Assembly (NCBI RefSeq): GCF_002238335.1
Contig: NZ_CP022347.1
Location: 1,550,001-1,614,000 of the forward strand
Source of the DNA: Campylobacter avium LMG 24591
GTDB taxonomy: Bacteria > Campylobacterota > Campylobacteria > Campylobacterales > Campylobacteraceae
Direction: 5' to 3'
DNA length: 64,000 nucleotides
How positions within the stretch are numbered: the stretch's first letter is position 1; each line of letters begins with the position of its first letter. Shown here in pieces: positions 27,306 through 35,975 of this stretch. Below the pieces are notes generated by a model. It had not been told where the DNA came from and did no database searches. It saw only the letters and a list, made by a program, of their open reading frames with translations. A program made the translations under genes and the position numbers.

Positions 27306-27920
27306 ATGCAAATTACGGCAAATTCTTATTACAACAACTCCTATTCTTTTGATAAAAAAACCGAACAAAAACAAGAAAATACCGAAAATTCAAAGAATGA
27401 AAATTCGCAAGAAACAAAAAACGAAAACGAGCTAAGCCCTGCCGAAAGAACCTTAGTAAGCAGACTTCAAGTCATTGATGCCAAGGTAAGGGCTCATGAG
27501 ATGGCTCATGTCGCTGCTGGTGGCGGTTTAACCGGTGCTGCTACTTATAGCTACACCAAAGGACCTGATAATAAAATGTACGCCACAGCAGGCGAGGTCT
27601 CAATCTCAACCACCGAGGGCAACACCCCGCAAGAAACAATAGCCAAAGCAAGACAAATTCAAGCAGCAGCCATGGCACCAAGCGATCCTAGTCCGCAGGA
27701 TTACAAGGTGGCTGCAAGTGCTATGCAAATGGAGATAGAAGCCAGGGCGGAGTTAGTTAGGATTAAAGCAGAGGAAAACAAGGAAAAAAACGAAGCTATA
27801 AAACAAAAAGATGAAACGCTTAGAAAGGATGATAAAGAAATGAGTAGCGAAGAAAAAGCCAGCATAGCAAGGGTTTATGTAAGCAGTGAAAATTCTAGCT
27901 CATTTTCTTTAGCGGTATAA
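27306..27920 (+). CDS. SprA-related putative metalloprotease-like protein
   Basis: A 204-residue protein with a low-complexity Asn/Glu/Lys-rich N-terminus (1-45) and a conserved core: RAHEMAHVAAGGGLTGAATY with a HExxH-type motif (HEMAH), TAGEVSISTTEGNTPQETI, and MAPSDPSPQDYKVAASAMQME. This matches the SprA-related family found widely in proteobacteria and annotated as putative metalloproteases in Campylobacter; activity has not been established as far as I know. No signal peptide is seen. map follows two bases after the stop. Confidence 0.8.
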   Translation: MQITANSYYNNSYSFDKKTEQKQENTENSKNENSQETKNENELSPAERTLVSRLQVIDAKVRAHEMAHVAAGGGLTGAATYSYTKGPDNKMYATAGEVSISTTEGNTPQETIAKARQIQAAAMAPSDPSPQDYKVAASAMQMEIEARAELVRIKAEENKEKNEAIKQKDETLRKDDKEMSSEEKASIARVYVSSENSSSFSLAV

Positions 27921-27922
27921 AC

Positions 27923-28681
27923 ATGATAGAGATAAAAAATTTAAACGAAATTCAAAAACTAAGAGAAGCAAATAAAATAGTTGCTTTGACGCTTGATTTT
28001 TTAGAGGAAAACATCAAAGAGGGCATGAGCTTGATACAAATTAGCGATATGGCTGAGGATTTCATACTAAGGCATGGTGCAAAGCCTTCATTTAAAGGGC
28101 TTTACGGCTTTAAGGGCGCTATATGTATATCCTTAAATTCAGTGTGTATACACGGAGAGCCAGATGATACCAAGATAAAAGAGGGTGATATTTTAGGGCT
28201 TGATGTGGGAACTTTTAAAGATGGTTTTTATGGAGATGCCGCAAGAACCATAGCTATTGGTAAAATTTCAAAGAAAGATGAGGAGCTGATAGCCTGTGCT
28301 AAGGATGCCTTGTACTATGCTATCGATATAATCAAAGCCGGCATGAGATTTAAAGAACTTTCAAAGGCTATAGAGGACTTCATAGTAAAAAGGGGCTTTG
28401 TGCCACTTAGAGGATACTGTGGACACGGCATAGGAAGCAAACCTCACTGCGAGCCTGAAATTCCAAATTACCTAGAACCTGGCGTCAATGTAAAAAGCGG
28501 AGAAAAGATAAAAAATGGCATGGTTTTTTGCGTGGAGCCTATGATTTGCCAAAAGGACGGCACCCCTGTACATCTCATACCTAATTGGAATGTAGCAAGC
28601 AAAGACGGACTAAACACCGCTCATTACGAACACTGTCTAGCCATAGTAAATTCCAAGGCTGAAATACTATCTCAAATTTAA
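27923..28681 (+). CDS. map: Methionine aminopeptidase, type I
   Basis: Map removes the initiator methionine from new proteins. The 252-residue pita-bread-fold enzyme shows the metal ligands: DVGTFKDGFYGDAARTI (two aspartates), YCGHGIGSKPHCEPEIPNY (histidine), FCVEPMICQ (glutamate) and the last glutamate in TAHYEHCLAI. The N-terminal zinc-finger extension of some Map forms is absent. It is cotranscribed with the SprA-like gene two bases upstream and followed by a terminator-like double hairpin. Confidence 0.95.
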   Translation: MIEIKNLNEIQKLREANKIVALTLDFLEENIKEGMSLIQISDMAEDFILRHGAKPSFKGLYGFKGAICISLNSVCIHGEPDDTKIKEGDILGLDVGTFKDGFYGDAARTIAIGKISKKDEELIACAKDALYYAIDIIKAGMRFKELSKAIEDFIVKRGFVPLRGYCGHGIGSKPHCEPEIPNYLEPGVNVKSGEKIKNGMVFCVEPMICQKDGTPVHLIPNWNVASKDGLNTAHYEHCLAIVNSKAEILSQI

Positions 28682-28713
28682 GCCCTTAGGGGGCTTTTGC
28701 TAAAAGCTTTTTT
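28680..28713 (+). terminator. Terminator after map
   Basis: AAGCCC and GGGCTT form a stem around a five-base loop at the map stop. A second small stem (GCTTTT with AAAAGC) follows and ends in six Ts. Confidence 0.7.
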
Positions 28714-28753
28714 GCTTTAAAATCTTTGCATTATTTTGCAAAAAGGATGTATT

Positions 28754-30271
28754 TTGCTTAGAATTTTATTTACCATATTTTCATTATTTGCTTTTTCCTT
28801 TGCAAAAAGCCCTCAAAATACCATTATAATAGCGGTTGAAAACGAACCTTTAAGACTAAATCCACTTTTTAGCGAGGACCATGATAGTGCCTTGGCTCTC
28901 ATTTTTTCAGGGCTTACTCGCTTTGATGAAAACATGAACATAAGGCCTGATTTGGCTAAGTCTTGGACTATCAGTAAAGATGGGCTGGTGTATGAGTTTG
29001 ACTTAAGAGATGATGTTTTTTGGCATGATGGGGTGAAATTTAGTGCGGAAGATGTTGAATTTACTTTAAAAAGTTTGCTAGATAAGAGGCTAAACGCTCC
29101 GACTAAGGTAAATTTTAAGGATATAAAAGATGTTGAAATTCTAAGCGATACTAAGATTAAAATCACTCTTTCAAGACCTTTTCCGGCGTTTTTAGACGCT
29201 TTAAGTATGGGTATGATACCTAAGCATATCCTGCAAAATAAGGACTTAAACAAGGCTTCTTTTAACCAAAAGCCCATAGGAACGGGGGCTTTTAAGGTCA
29301 AAGCCTGGAAACAAGGGCAATACATGGAGCTTGTCGCGAATGAGAATTTTCATCTAGGAGAGGTAAAGTCAAAGAAACTCATACTAAAACTCATCAAAGA
29401 TACCAAAATAGCAGCCCTTGAGCTTAAGAGCCTCAATGTAGATGTTGCATTGATAGACTTTGAAAGCGTAAATGACTTTAAAAATGATAAAAATTTCACG
29501 GTCTTAATGGAAAAATCAGCTGATTACAGAGCCTTGATGTTTAATTTTAACAACGAATTTTTAAAGGATTTAAATGTAAGAAAGGCTTTAAATCATGCCG
29601 TAAATAAAGAACTCATAGTAAAGAATTTGCTGCACAATATAGCTGTGGTGGCAAATGAACCGCTACAAAGGTCCTGGGCTGCTTATGAGGGCTTTAAATC
29701 CCAATACAACTATGATACAAAAAAGGCTAATGAGTATTTGCAAAAGGCTGGTTTTGTAAAGAATGCTGATAATTTTTACGAAAAAGATGGCAAGGTGCTG
29801 GAATTTGAACTTTACGCCATGAGCAACGACCCTTTAAGAGTGGCGCTTGTAAATATCTTGGTAAGCGATTTTAACAAGATAGGAGTTAAGGCAAAGGGCG
29901 TTGCAAAACCTGCTGGAAGCTTTGATTATACAAAAGTTGATGCGTTTTTGGTGGGTTGGGGCAGTCCGTATGACCCTGATTTTCACACTTATAGGGTTTT
30001 TACAAGCAACGCGGATTGGAATTTCGGCTCATACAGCGATAAAAAAGTAGATGAAAGCTTGCTAAAAGCAAGAAACACCTTGGATAAAAAGCTAAGAAAA
30101 AAAGAATACCAAACTTTCATAAAATCCCTAGATGAAAACCCTCCTTTCGTATTCATAGCCTATATTGACTATCCTTTGGCCTTTAACAAAAACATAAAAG
30201 GAATTAAAACATACACCCTAGGACACCATGGCGTAGGCTTTGCTTACAACGCGTGGGAGTGGAGCAAGTAA
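28754..30271 (+). CDS. ABC transporter substrate-binding protein, peptide/nickel type
   Basis: A 505-residue periplasmic binding protein of the DppA/NikA family (SBP family 5). It has a signal peptide (MLRILFTIFSLFAFSFA) and the family signature FDLRDDVFWHDGVKFSAEDVEFTL. Further family regions are MGMIPKHIL, IGTGAFKVKAW, NVRKALNHAVNKELIV and the C-terminal FVFIAYIDYPLAFN. The TTG at 28754 is chosen because AAAAGGA lies six bases upstream. It may bind nickel complexes or short peptides. No permease genes lie beside it, so its partners must be elsewhere. Confidence 0.85.
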   Translation: MLRILFTIFSLFAFSFAKSPQNTIIIAVENEPLRLNPLFSEDHDSALALIFSGLTRFDENMNIRPDLAKSWTISKDGLVYEFDLRDDVFWHDGVKFSAEDVEFTLKSLLDKRLNAPTKVNFKDIKDVEILSDTKIKITLSRPFPAFLDALSMGMIPKHILQNKDLNKASFNQKPIGTGAFKVKAWKQGQYMELVANENFHLGEVKSKKLILKLIKDTKIAALELKSLNVDVALIDFESVNDFKNDKNFTVLMEKSADYRALMFNFNNEFLKDLNVRKALNHAVNKELIVKNLLHNIAVVANEPLQRSWAAYEGFKSQYNYDTKKANEYLQKAGFVKNADNFYEKDGKVLEFELYAMSNDPLRVALVNILVSDFNKIGVKAKGVAKPAGSFDYTKVDAFLVGWGSPYDPDFHTYRVFTSNADWNFGSYSDKKVDESLLKARNTLDKKLRKKEYQTFIKSLDENPPFVFIAYIDYPLAFNKNIKGIKTYTLGHHGVGFAYNAWEWSK

Positions 30272-30355
30272 ATTGCTCCTTAGCTTGCTGTAAGGTCTAA
30301 ATAAAAAATTTTACATTCTAAGTGAAAGTATAAAATTTAATATCTGTTTCAAGCC

Positions 30356-32701
30356 CTAAAACCTCAACCTAAACCCAAGACTCCCATTCACATTTATAAA
30401 GCCACCCTCATAGGCTTAAGACATAACAGAGGCTGTAAAGTCTAAGTGTTTTGATACAGAGAAATTTGCACCTGCAAATACATTTGCAAATAATTCTTTT
30501 TGATTTTCATAAGATATTTTTCTTGTCCTATGCTCATTTCATAGTTCTTATCTCCAAAGACAGCTTTTCCATTAACTCCTTCTAAGGATATAAAAAAGCT
30601 TCCTGTATTTATTTCTTTTTTATATTCTATACCTATAAAACACCATATAAGCTTGTAAAAGTATTTGTGCTTCTGCTTATAGGTAGTATTCCATTTTCTT
30701 TATAAGAAGGCATATGATAATAACTTCCTAATATACCAAGATAAGGTTTTAAACTATGTTCATTTTTAAATTCAAATCTATATCCAAGTCTAGCTTGTGC
30801 TCCTATATTATGTCTTTTATAATCTCCTTGATGAAGACTTAAACCAGCAAAAATTCTATCGTATTTATTATGATTATTTGCATAGTATCCTAATACATCA
30901 AGCTCAAGTGAATATGGCATATAAACTCTTGAGTATAAACCTAAACTATAGTTAAATCTATCTAAATACATTCCTTCAGTTTCTATACGAGAGTTACTTT
31001 TAGAAAGTGCATAATTATTAGTATTTCTATTAAAAGCAATATTATTATTTCTACTACTAAGATGAGCAATTCTACCTAACATATTATGATATATTAAATT
31101 CCCTTGATATGTTTTTCTTTCATCTTGCATTAAAGCAAATTGTTTTTCTATATCATTTACAGCCTTTCCTACATAATTATCAGATATTATAAAGGCATCT
31201 TTAAGTGCTGAGTGTATAGCGTCTTTGGGGTTGTCATAAGTTGGTGGTGTACTTGGACTTGGTGTTATAGGTTTATCATCGCTACCGCCCTCATTTCCGC
31301 CTTGATTGTCTCCGCCTTCAGTATCGCCGTCCGGTTGAATTCCATTTTCATAACCGGCTAAGTGTCCTCCGGGAGGCTGAGCATTTGCATTAGGGTAATT
31401 TTCATTCCCCTCATTATTTGCTTCGCCGAATACTAAGAAGTATTTATCTCCCACCTTAACTATATTTGAGGTGTAGCCAGAATCAGAAAGAGGATTTCCA
31501 TAATTATCATACACAGTTACAGAACCTTCTTTTATATTGCCACTAACATCCTTACTTTCTAGAAAAAGATAAGACATATTATCATTTTTAGCAATTGCCC
31601 CTATGAGTTGAAAGTTAGTTACGCCATTAAAATTAGCAGAAGATGAGGCATTTATATAACCAAAGCCTGTATCTCCTCCTACGAAATTCATAGTGGCACT
31701 ATCATTTAAAGTAAAATCTGTTGTATAAATTTTAGCTGTGTTTGTCAAAGAAATATAGCTATTAGAAGCATTAAATTTTTCCCTTTACCACTAAATTTGC
31801 ATTATTTAAATCAACTGTTGAGTAATATTTGTCTAAACTGCCAAACTTTTCTCCCTGTGCATCGCTTATGAAATTTCCATTTACTGTTATTAAGGCTCCA
31901 TTGTCAGCTTTTAAATTTCCAACTCCGTAATAATCACTAGAAGCGTAAGTATCATTCTTGCCATTATAAAAATTTCCATTTACAGTAAAAGTTCCACCAT
32001 TTATATGCACTAAGGCATCCTGCCTGCCTCCAGAACCACTTTTAAAACCAGCATTATAAAAAGAGCCCCTATAGTTGTTTCAGCATTTTCGCCTGTTTGA
32101 CGAAAATATCCTCCACCTGTTGAAGTATCTTTATCATAATTATATACATCAGCGTCTATGTGAAGTGTGGAATTATTGTTGTATATAGAAGCTGAAGCAC
32201 TAGTGCTTGATACATTTATTAAGCTATCTACATTATTTATATTTAAAGTGCCTCCGTTTGTAACCTTTAATTCTCCGCTCATCATGCCTTTCTTATCTAT
32301 AACAAAATTATTTACATTATTTATCTCTATAGTTGAGCCATCTGCGGTTATACCTCCATTTAGTTGAATAAACCATAGCCCCCTGTGCTATTAAATTCAT
32401 AATTAAATGACTGTTTCCACTTACTTGCATATTTCCTTGTATGAAGTAGCTCATATCTGTATTAAGGTTTGGGTCTTTTTGCAATGTCAATGTCGAAGAG
32501 CCAGATGAAGTAGTATATTCAAAATTAACTCGATTTGCGAAGAGATTAGCTGTGTCGGTACTAGGGTCTCTTTTTAATATAACAGTTTTACTTTCTCCGT
32601 CATTTAAATTTACAGGGCTATCCTCTATCTTACCCACCCATTCACTTTTCAAAGCAAAGACAAAAGAAGCTAAAAGGAGAATAAAAAAGAGCCCTTTTCA
32701 C
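30356..32701 (-). pseudogene. Autotransporter copy B, broken
   Basis: Related to the intact autotransporter at 53766 and nearly identical to copy A over long stretches. A GTG start (32701-32699) is present, but the signal-peptide T runs are one base shorter each than in copy A, which shifts the frame before the passenger. Further frame breaks lie near 32365, near 32065, near 31780 and near 30640. About 70 codons at the beginning of the beta-barrel are missing compared with copy A (the region after about 31020). The Gly/Asp-rich linker and the last barrel strands are preserved. No full-length product can be made. Confidence 0.85.
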
Positions 32702-32739
32702 AGCAAAACCTTTAAATTTAAGTTAAAAATGCGGAAAAG

Positions 32740-32745
32740 ATTATA
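32740..32745 (-). promoter_or_regulatory. -10 box of autotransporter copy B
   Basis: On the minus strand this reads TATAAT in the context GTTATATAAT with eight Ts upstream, identical in layout to copy A. Confidence 0.55.
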
Positions 32746-32892
32746 TAACAAAAAAAACGATTAATGAGGCTAACAAAAAAGCAAAAAATTTTAAAATTTT
32801 TTAAATTTCATTTTAAATTTTGAAATTTCACTATATTTTTTAAATTCTATTTTTAAAATTTCATTGTTTAAATTTCTACTTTATTTTTAAAT

Positions 32893-32926
32893 TTTTCACT
32901 CTTTTATAAAATAATCTCCATCAAAA
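32893..32926 (-). repeat. Duplicate of the purF 3' end (34 bases)
   Basis: On the minus strand these 34 bases are identical to 21837-21870, which encodes the last residues of PurF (FDGDYFIKE) and its stop. Upstream of it no further purF sequence is present, so the duplication began inside purF. Confidence 0.9.
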
Positions 32927-33004
32927 TAAAAATATTTAGCATTTAAGTAAAAATGCCTTAACTTTATGCTAATTACCTTAAATTTAAGGCAGAAAGGATG
33001 AAAA

Positions 33005-33301
33005 ATGTCAAAAAGTAATATGATAAATGTAACTTTTAGGATGAGTAGAGAGGATAAGCAAGAATTTGAACGCATTGTAAATACTATGGGCTTAAATCTT
33101 AGCTCGGCTTTTAATGTTTTTGCTAAGGCTGTGATAAACGAAAACAAAGTGCCATTTAGCATTAAAGGAGCTAAAGTGCCAAACGAAGCCACAAAAAGAG
33201 CGATTGAAAATGCTAGAAATAATGAAAATTTAGAAGAAGTTACTATAGAACAGCTAAAAAAAGAATATGCTGAGCTTAAAAAGAAATGGGAAAAAGAATG
33301 A
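33005..33301 (+). CDS. RelB/DinJ-family antitoxin
   Basis: A 98-residue protein of the RelB/DinJ type. The N-terminal ribbon-helix-helix part (MINVTFRMSREDKQEFERIV, then MGLNLSSAFNVFAKAVINE) is the DNA-binding and dimerisation domain; the C-terminal half is charged and would wrap the toxin. Such antitoxins neutralise YafQ/RelE-like mRNA interferases and repress their own operon. The partner gene overlaps its stop by four bases but has an early nonsense codon, so the antitoxin is probably unpaired at present. Confidence 0.85.
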   Translation: MSKSNMINVTFRMSREDKQEFERIVNTMGLNLSSAFNVFAKAVINENKVPFSIKGAKVPNEATKRAIENARNNENLEEVTIEQLKKEYAELKKKWEKE

Positions 33302-33564
33302 AGCTCGTGCGTTAGAAAAGTTTTATCAAGGATTTTGATAGAGTACAATTAAATGAAAGCGAGTTTAATAATTTCATCAATTATCTTGCTCTTTTAAGTA
33401 ATGATATACCCTTGCCAAAACAAGCAAGAGATCACGCCCTTTTGGGAGAATACAAAGACTCAAGGGAATTTCACATAGGCAGCGATATGCTTGTAATTTA
33501 TATGGTGGATGGTGATGTTATAAAGCTTTTAAGAATAGGCACACACGCAAAACTTTTTAAATAA
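33298..33564 (+). pseudogene. YafQ-family toxin with early nonsense codon
   Basis: The ATG overlaps the antitoxin stop (ATGA). After five codons a TAG stands at 33313-33315, and the same frame then continues openly to a stop at 33562-33564. The conceptual product ends with the YafQ/RelE-type signature: LPKQARDHALLGEYKDSREF, HIGSDMLVIYMVDGDVIKLL and RIGTHAKLF with the catalytic-region histidine. No alternative in-frame start follows the TAG before most of the domain is lost. One base change, probably GAG or GAA to TAG, would explain it. Confidence 0.8.
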
Positions 33565-33602
33565 GAAAAAAAATACAAAAACTTGGGATGAAAGATTTGA
33601 AA

Positions 33603-33678
33603 TGGTGGAGCATAGCGGGCTCGAACCGCTGACCCCAACGCTGCCAGCGTTGTGCTCTCCCAGCTGAGCTAATGCCCC
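33603..33678 (-). tRNA. tRNA-Ala (GGC anticodon)
   Basis: The complement folds into a full cloverleaf: acceptor GGGGCAT pairing with ATGCTCC, D loop with AGCTCAGCTGGGAGAGC, anticodon stem CAACG/CGTTG around a CTGGCAG loop giving anticodon GGC, T arm with GGTTCGAGCC, and an encoded CCA end at 33603-33605. The length of 76 bases is normal. Confidence 0.95.
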
Positions 33679-33721
33679 GAAAATGAGATTATAGCGAATT
33701 TATTTTAAACTGTTTTTAAAT

Positions 33722-35116
33722 TTAGTATTTGTTTTTTTCATAACTCCTAGATAAAAATAAACCTAAAAGTCCCCAAATAAAGCTAATAAAGGCTCCCGCA
33801 AATAATGTTAAAGCAATGCTTATCTTTGCTAAGGCACCTTCAAGTTGTGAGGATAGTGCATCTCCTCCTCTATACACAACGGTGTCTAAGAAATTCTTTA
33901 CCTTGTATTTTGAATCAGAATCAAGAGGCACGAAAAGCATTTCTCGTCCGGGTTTTACAAGTGCGTATTCTCCAACCCTTCTTATAACCATAGCTATTAT
34001 TAATACTATAGGGTAAAAATAAGTAGTTTCTGGCTCTGAAACCAAACTATCAAAAAGCCTATGTATTGGTTCTTTGTAGCCACCGTAGCCACCATAAATT
34101 CCACCACTAGATTCTGGTTTTTCAGCGAGTCCTCCATAGTGCATTAAAGCCATTATTACAAAAACAACAGTTAGAACAAAGCCAAGCAAAGAAAGCAGCC
34201 ATTTTATGCCGAAAAACTGCACTATCTTAGCCGTTAGAAAAATTTGTATAAAAAAGCTAAGGCTTTGCACTATTAAATCTATGTTTGCAAAGGCTTGAAT
34301 TCTTGCTTCTCTTGTTGGAAACATATCAAATATCATTCTTGCTTGTTCCATATATAAAAATGTGCTAACAGAGGTTAAAAGTAGTATAAAGCCAAGTAAA
34401 GCCATTAGGTATTTTGATTTTATTATGAGCTTAAAGCCCTCAAAGGGATTTTTAGAGCCTATAGGCTTTTGAAATTTATCCTCAAAGCTTACTTTGTCGT
34501 TAAATTTAAAGCCCTCACTTATGATTAATTTCTTAAGTATCAAAGAAAAGAGTAAGAACAAAATAGAAATAAAGATAAACAAATCAACAGTGATAGAAGC
34601 AGCAAGCACAGAGACCAAATAAGCACCCATTATGTTTCCCAAAGATGCTCCAGCAGCTATCATAGCAAACATTCTCTTGCTAAAATCCTTAGTAAAAACA
34701 TCAGCTAATAAACTCCAAGCAGAAGATATGATAAAGAGATTAAAAATAGACACCCACACATAAAAACTTCTACAAAGCCATAAAAAATACACACTATCGC
34801 TGCTAATTGTTTGCATAGCAATGTAAAAGATAAATAAATTTGATATAAAAAATATAAAAATAGCATTGATATAAAACATTCTTTTTAGTCGAGAGCTAAT
34901 CCACATAGCAGCTAAGGAAGCTAGTATGATTAGTATAAAGGTTGCTAGAAAAAGCCACTTAAGATCTACTGTATCGCCTTCCAAACCTAAGGCATCTCGC
35001 AATGGTCTTAAGATAGCATAAGAAGCAAAAAGCAAAAACATAAAAAAGAAAGAATAGGCAAGCAAGGCTAATTCTTTGGTATTTACAGAAAAAAATTTAT
35101 ATAAAATATTATTCAA
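33722..35116 (-). CDS. NTP/NDP exchange-type (Npt/Tlc-like) membrane transporter
   Basis: A 464-residue protein with about twelve membrane helices. The N-terminal YAILRPLRDALG and the following helices resemble the nucleotide-transporter-like MFS group (Npt1/Npt2) that includes ATP/ADP translocases of intracellular bacteria and many uncharacterised relatives in free-living ones. A Gly/Tyr-rich loop (SSGGIYGGYGGYKEPIHRL, about residue 340) precedes the last helices, and VKPGREMLFVPL is conserved in this group. Nucleotide exchange is not proven for such relatives, so the substrate is open. The gene is 44 bases from the tRNA on the same strand. Confidence 0.7.
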   Translation of the reverse strand: MNNILYKFFSVNTKELALLAYSFFFMFLLFASYAILRPLRDALGLEGDTVDLKWLFLATFILIILASLAAMWISSRLKRMFYINAIFIFFISNLFIFYIAMQTISSDSVYFLWLCRSFYVWVSIFNLFIISSAWSLLADVFTKDFSKRMFAMIAAGASLGNIMGAYLVSVLAASITVDLFIFISILFLLFSLILKKLIISEGFKFNDKVSFEDKFQKPIGSKNPFEGFKLIIKSKYLMALLGFILLLTSVSTFLYMEQARMIFDMFPTREARIQAFANIDLIVQSLSFFIQIFLTAKIVQFFGIKWLLSLLGFVLTVVFVIMALMHYGGLAEKPESSGGIYGGYGGYKEPIHRLFDSLVSEPETTYFYPIVLIIAMVIRRVGEYALVKPGREMLFVPLDSDSKYKVKNFLDTVVYRGGDALSSQLEGALAKISIALTLFAGAFISFIWGLLGLFLSRSYEKNKY

Positions 35117-35236
35117 GGTTATTTCCTTAAAAACTAAAAATGCGATTATAGGACAGTAAGCTTAATATTTAAAAAACAAAATTTGTCTTAGTTTTGATGT
35201 AATGTAATTACAATTACTTTTTTAAAAGGCATAGTT

Positions 35237-35946
35237 ATGATAAATTTAGAATACATAAAAAAGATGAGTTTTGAGGAAAAAGATTCCTTGCAAAAAGAGC
35301 TTTGGCACTTAATTTCTAGCAACAACATAAAGGAAACAAGAAATTTTTTAAAGGATTTTAAGCTAGAGGACATCTTTTATGAAAATAGTTTTGACTTTGA
35401 GGAAGAGCCTATGTTTAACTCTGCTCTTAGCCTGTATCAAGCTTGTTTAGCCTATGAAAAAACTAAGAATTTTGATATGTTAAATTTTTTGCTTTCTTAC
35501 GGTTTAAAAGCCAGTGATAGCGACGGAGAGAACAACGTTTTACAATATTATATAAAATTTGGCGGAAGCGATGTGAATTTGATTGGGTTTTTGCTTGATA
35601 AGAAGGCTAGTTTTGAAAGTTTAGGCAAGGACGGCTGGAGCATTATACACAACTGTGCGAACTACCAAAAGACGCAAGCCTTGGCCTTAATAGCTAAATT
35701 TGGAGCCAATATGGAAGCAAGAACTGATGTTAAATACAAGAATGAAAACATAAAACAAACTCCTTTGATGATAGCAGCTGCCTCTAAAGAACAGCCCTAG
35801 GTGAGGCTACAAAAATGCTTATAAGCTTGGGAGTAAACTTAAATGCTAAGGATAGAAATAAAACAGCACTAGATTATGCCTATGATATAAATATACAGCT
35901 TTTACAAGAAGCTGGAGCTAAGAGCTTTGAGAATTTACAAGATTAA
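35237..35946 (+). pseudogene. Ankyrin-repeat protein, frameshifted
   Basis: The first frame (187 codons to 35800) contains ankyrin-like repeats (GLKASDSDGENNVLQYYI, ASFESLGKDGWSIIHNC, NMEARTDVK and TPLMIAAASKEQP). It ends at a TAG just after CAGCCC. One extra C would join it to a second open frame ending at 35946, which continues the repeat as GEATKMLISLGVNLNAKDRN and KTALDYAYD. So a single-base deletion at about 35795 splits an otherwise complete protein of about 236 residues. Ankyrin proteins mediate protein contacts; this one has no signal peptide. A shared terminator hairpin follows. Confidence 0.8.
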
Positions 35947-35949
35947 AAT

Positions 35950-35975
35950 AACCTTAAAGCAAATGCTTTAAGGTT
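35950..35975. terminator. Bidirectional terminator between the ankyrin and chemoreceptor genes
   Basis: A 12-bp perfect stem (AACCTTAAAGCA with TGCTTTAAGGTT) around two As lies between two convergent genes, with a T run on the plus strand side shortly after. Confidence 0.8.

Larger units (their letters stand above)
30356..32926 (-). repeat. Right arm of the imperfect inverted repeat
   Basis: The complement of 21837-24545, containing autotransporter copy B, its promoter and a copy of the last codons of purF. The arms point towards each other across about 5.8 kb of intact genes. Confidence 0.85.
32702..33004. other. AT-rich gap between copy B and the antitoxin gene
   Basis: This gap of about 300 bases holds the copy B promoter, a very AT-rich stretch of short AAATTT-type repeats (about 32780-32890), and a duplicate of the purF end at 32893-32926. 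The antitoxin ribosome site (AAAGGATG) lies near 32994-33001. No further gene is seen. Confidence 0.6.

Noticed and set aside
32896-33348. A 150-codon minus-strand open frame ending in FDGDYFIKE
   Set aside because: It runs antisense across the antitoxin gene and only its last codons resemble PurF, because of the duplicated purF end. It is not a real gene.
33603-33678. tRNA-Ala as an integration site of a mobile island
   Set aside because: No partial copy of the tRNA 3' end and no integrase gene were noticed nearby, so there is no support beyond position.
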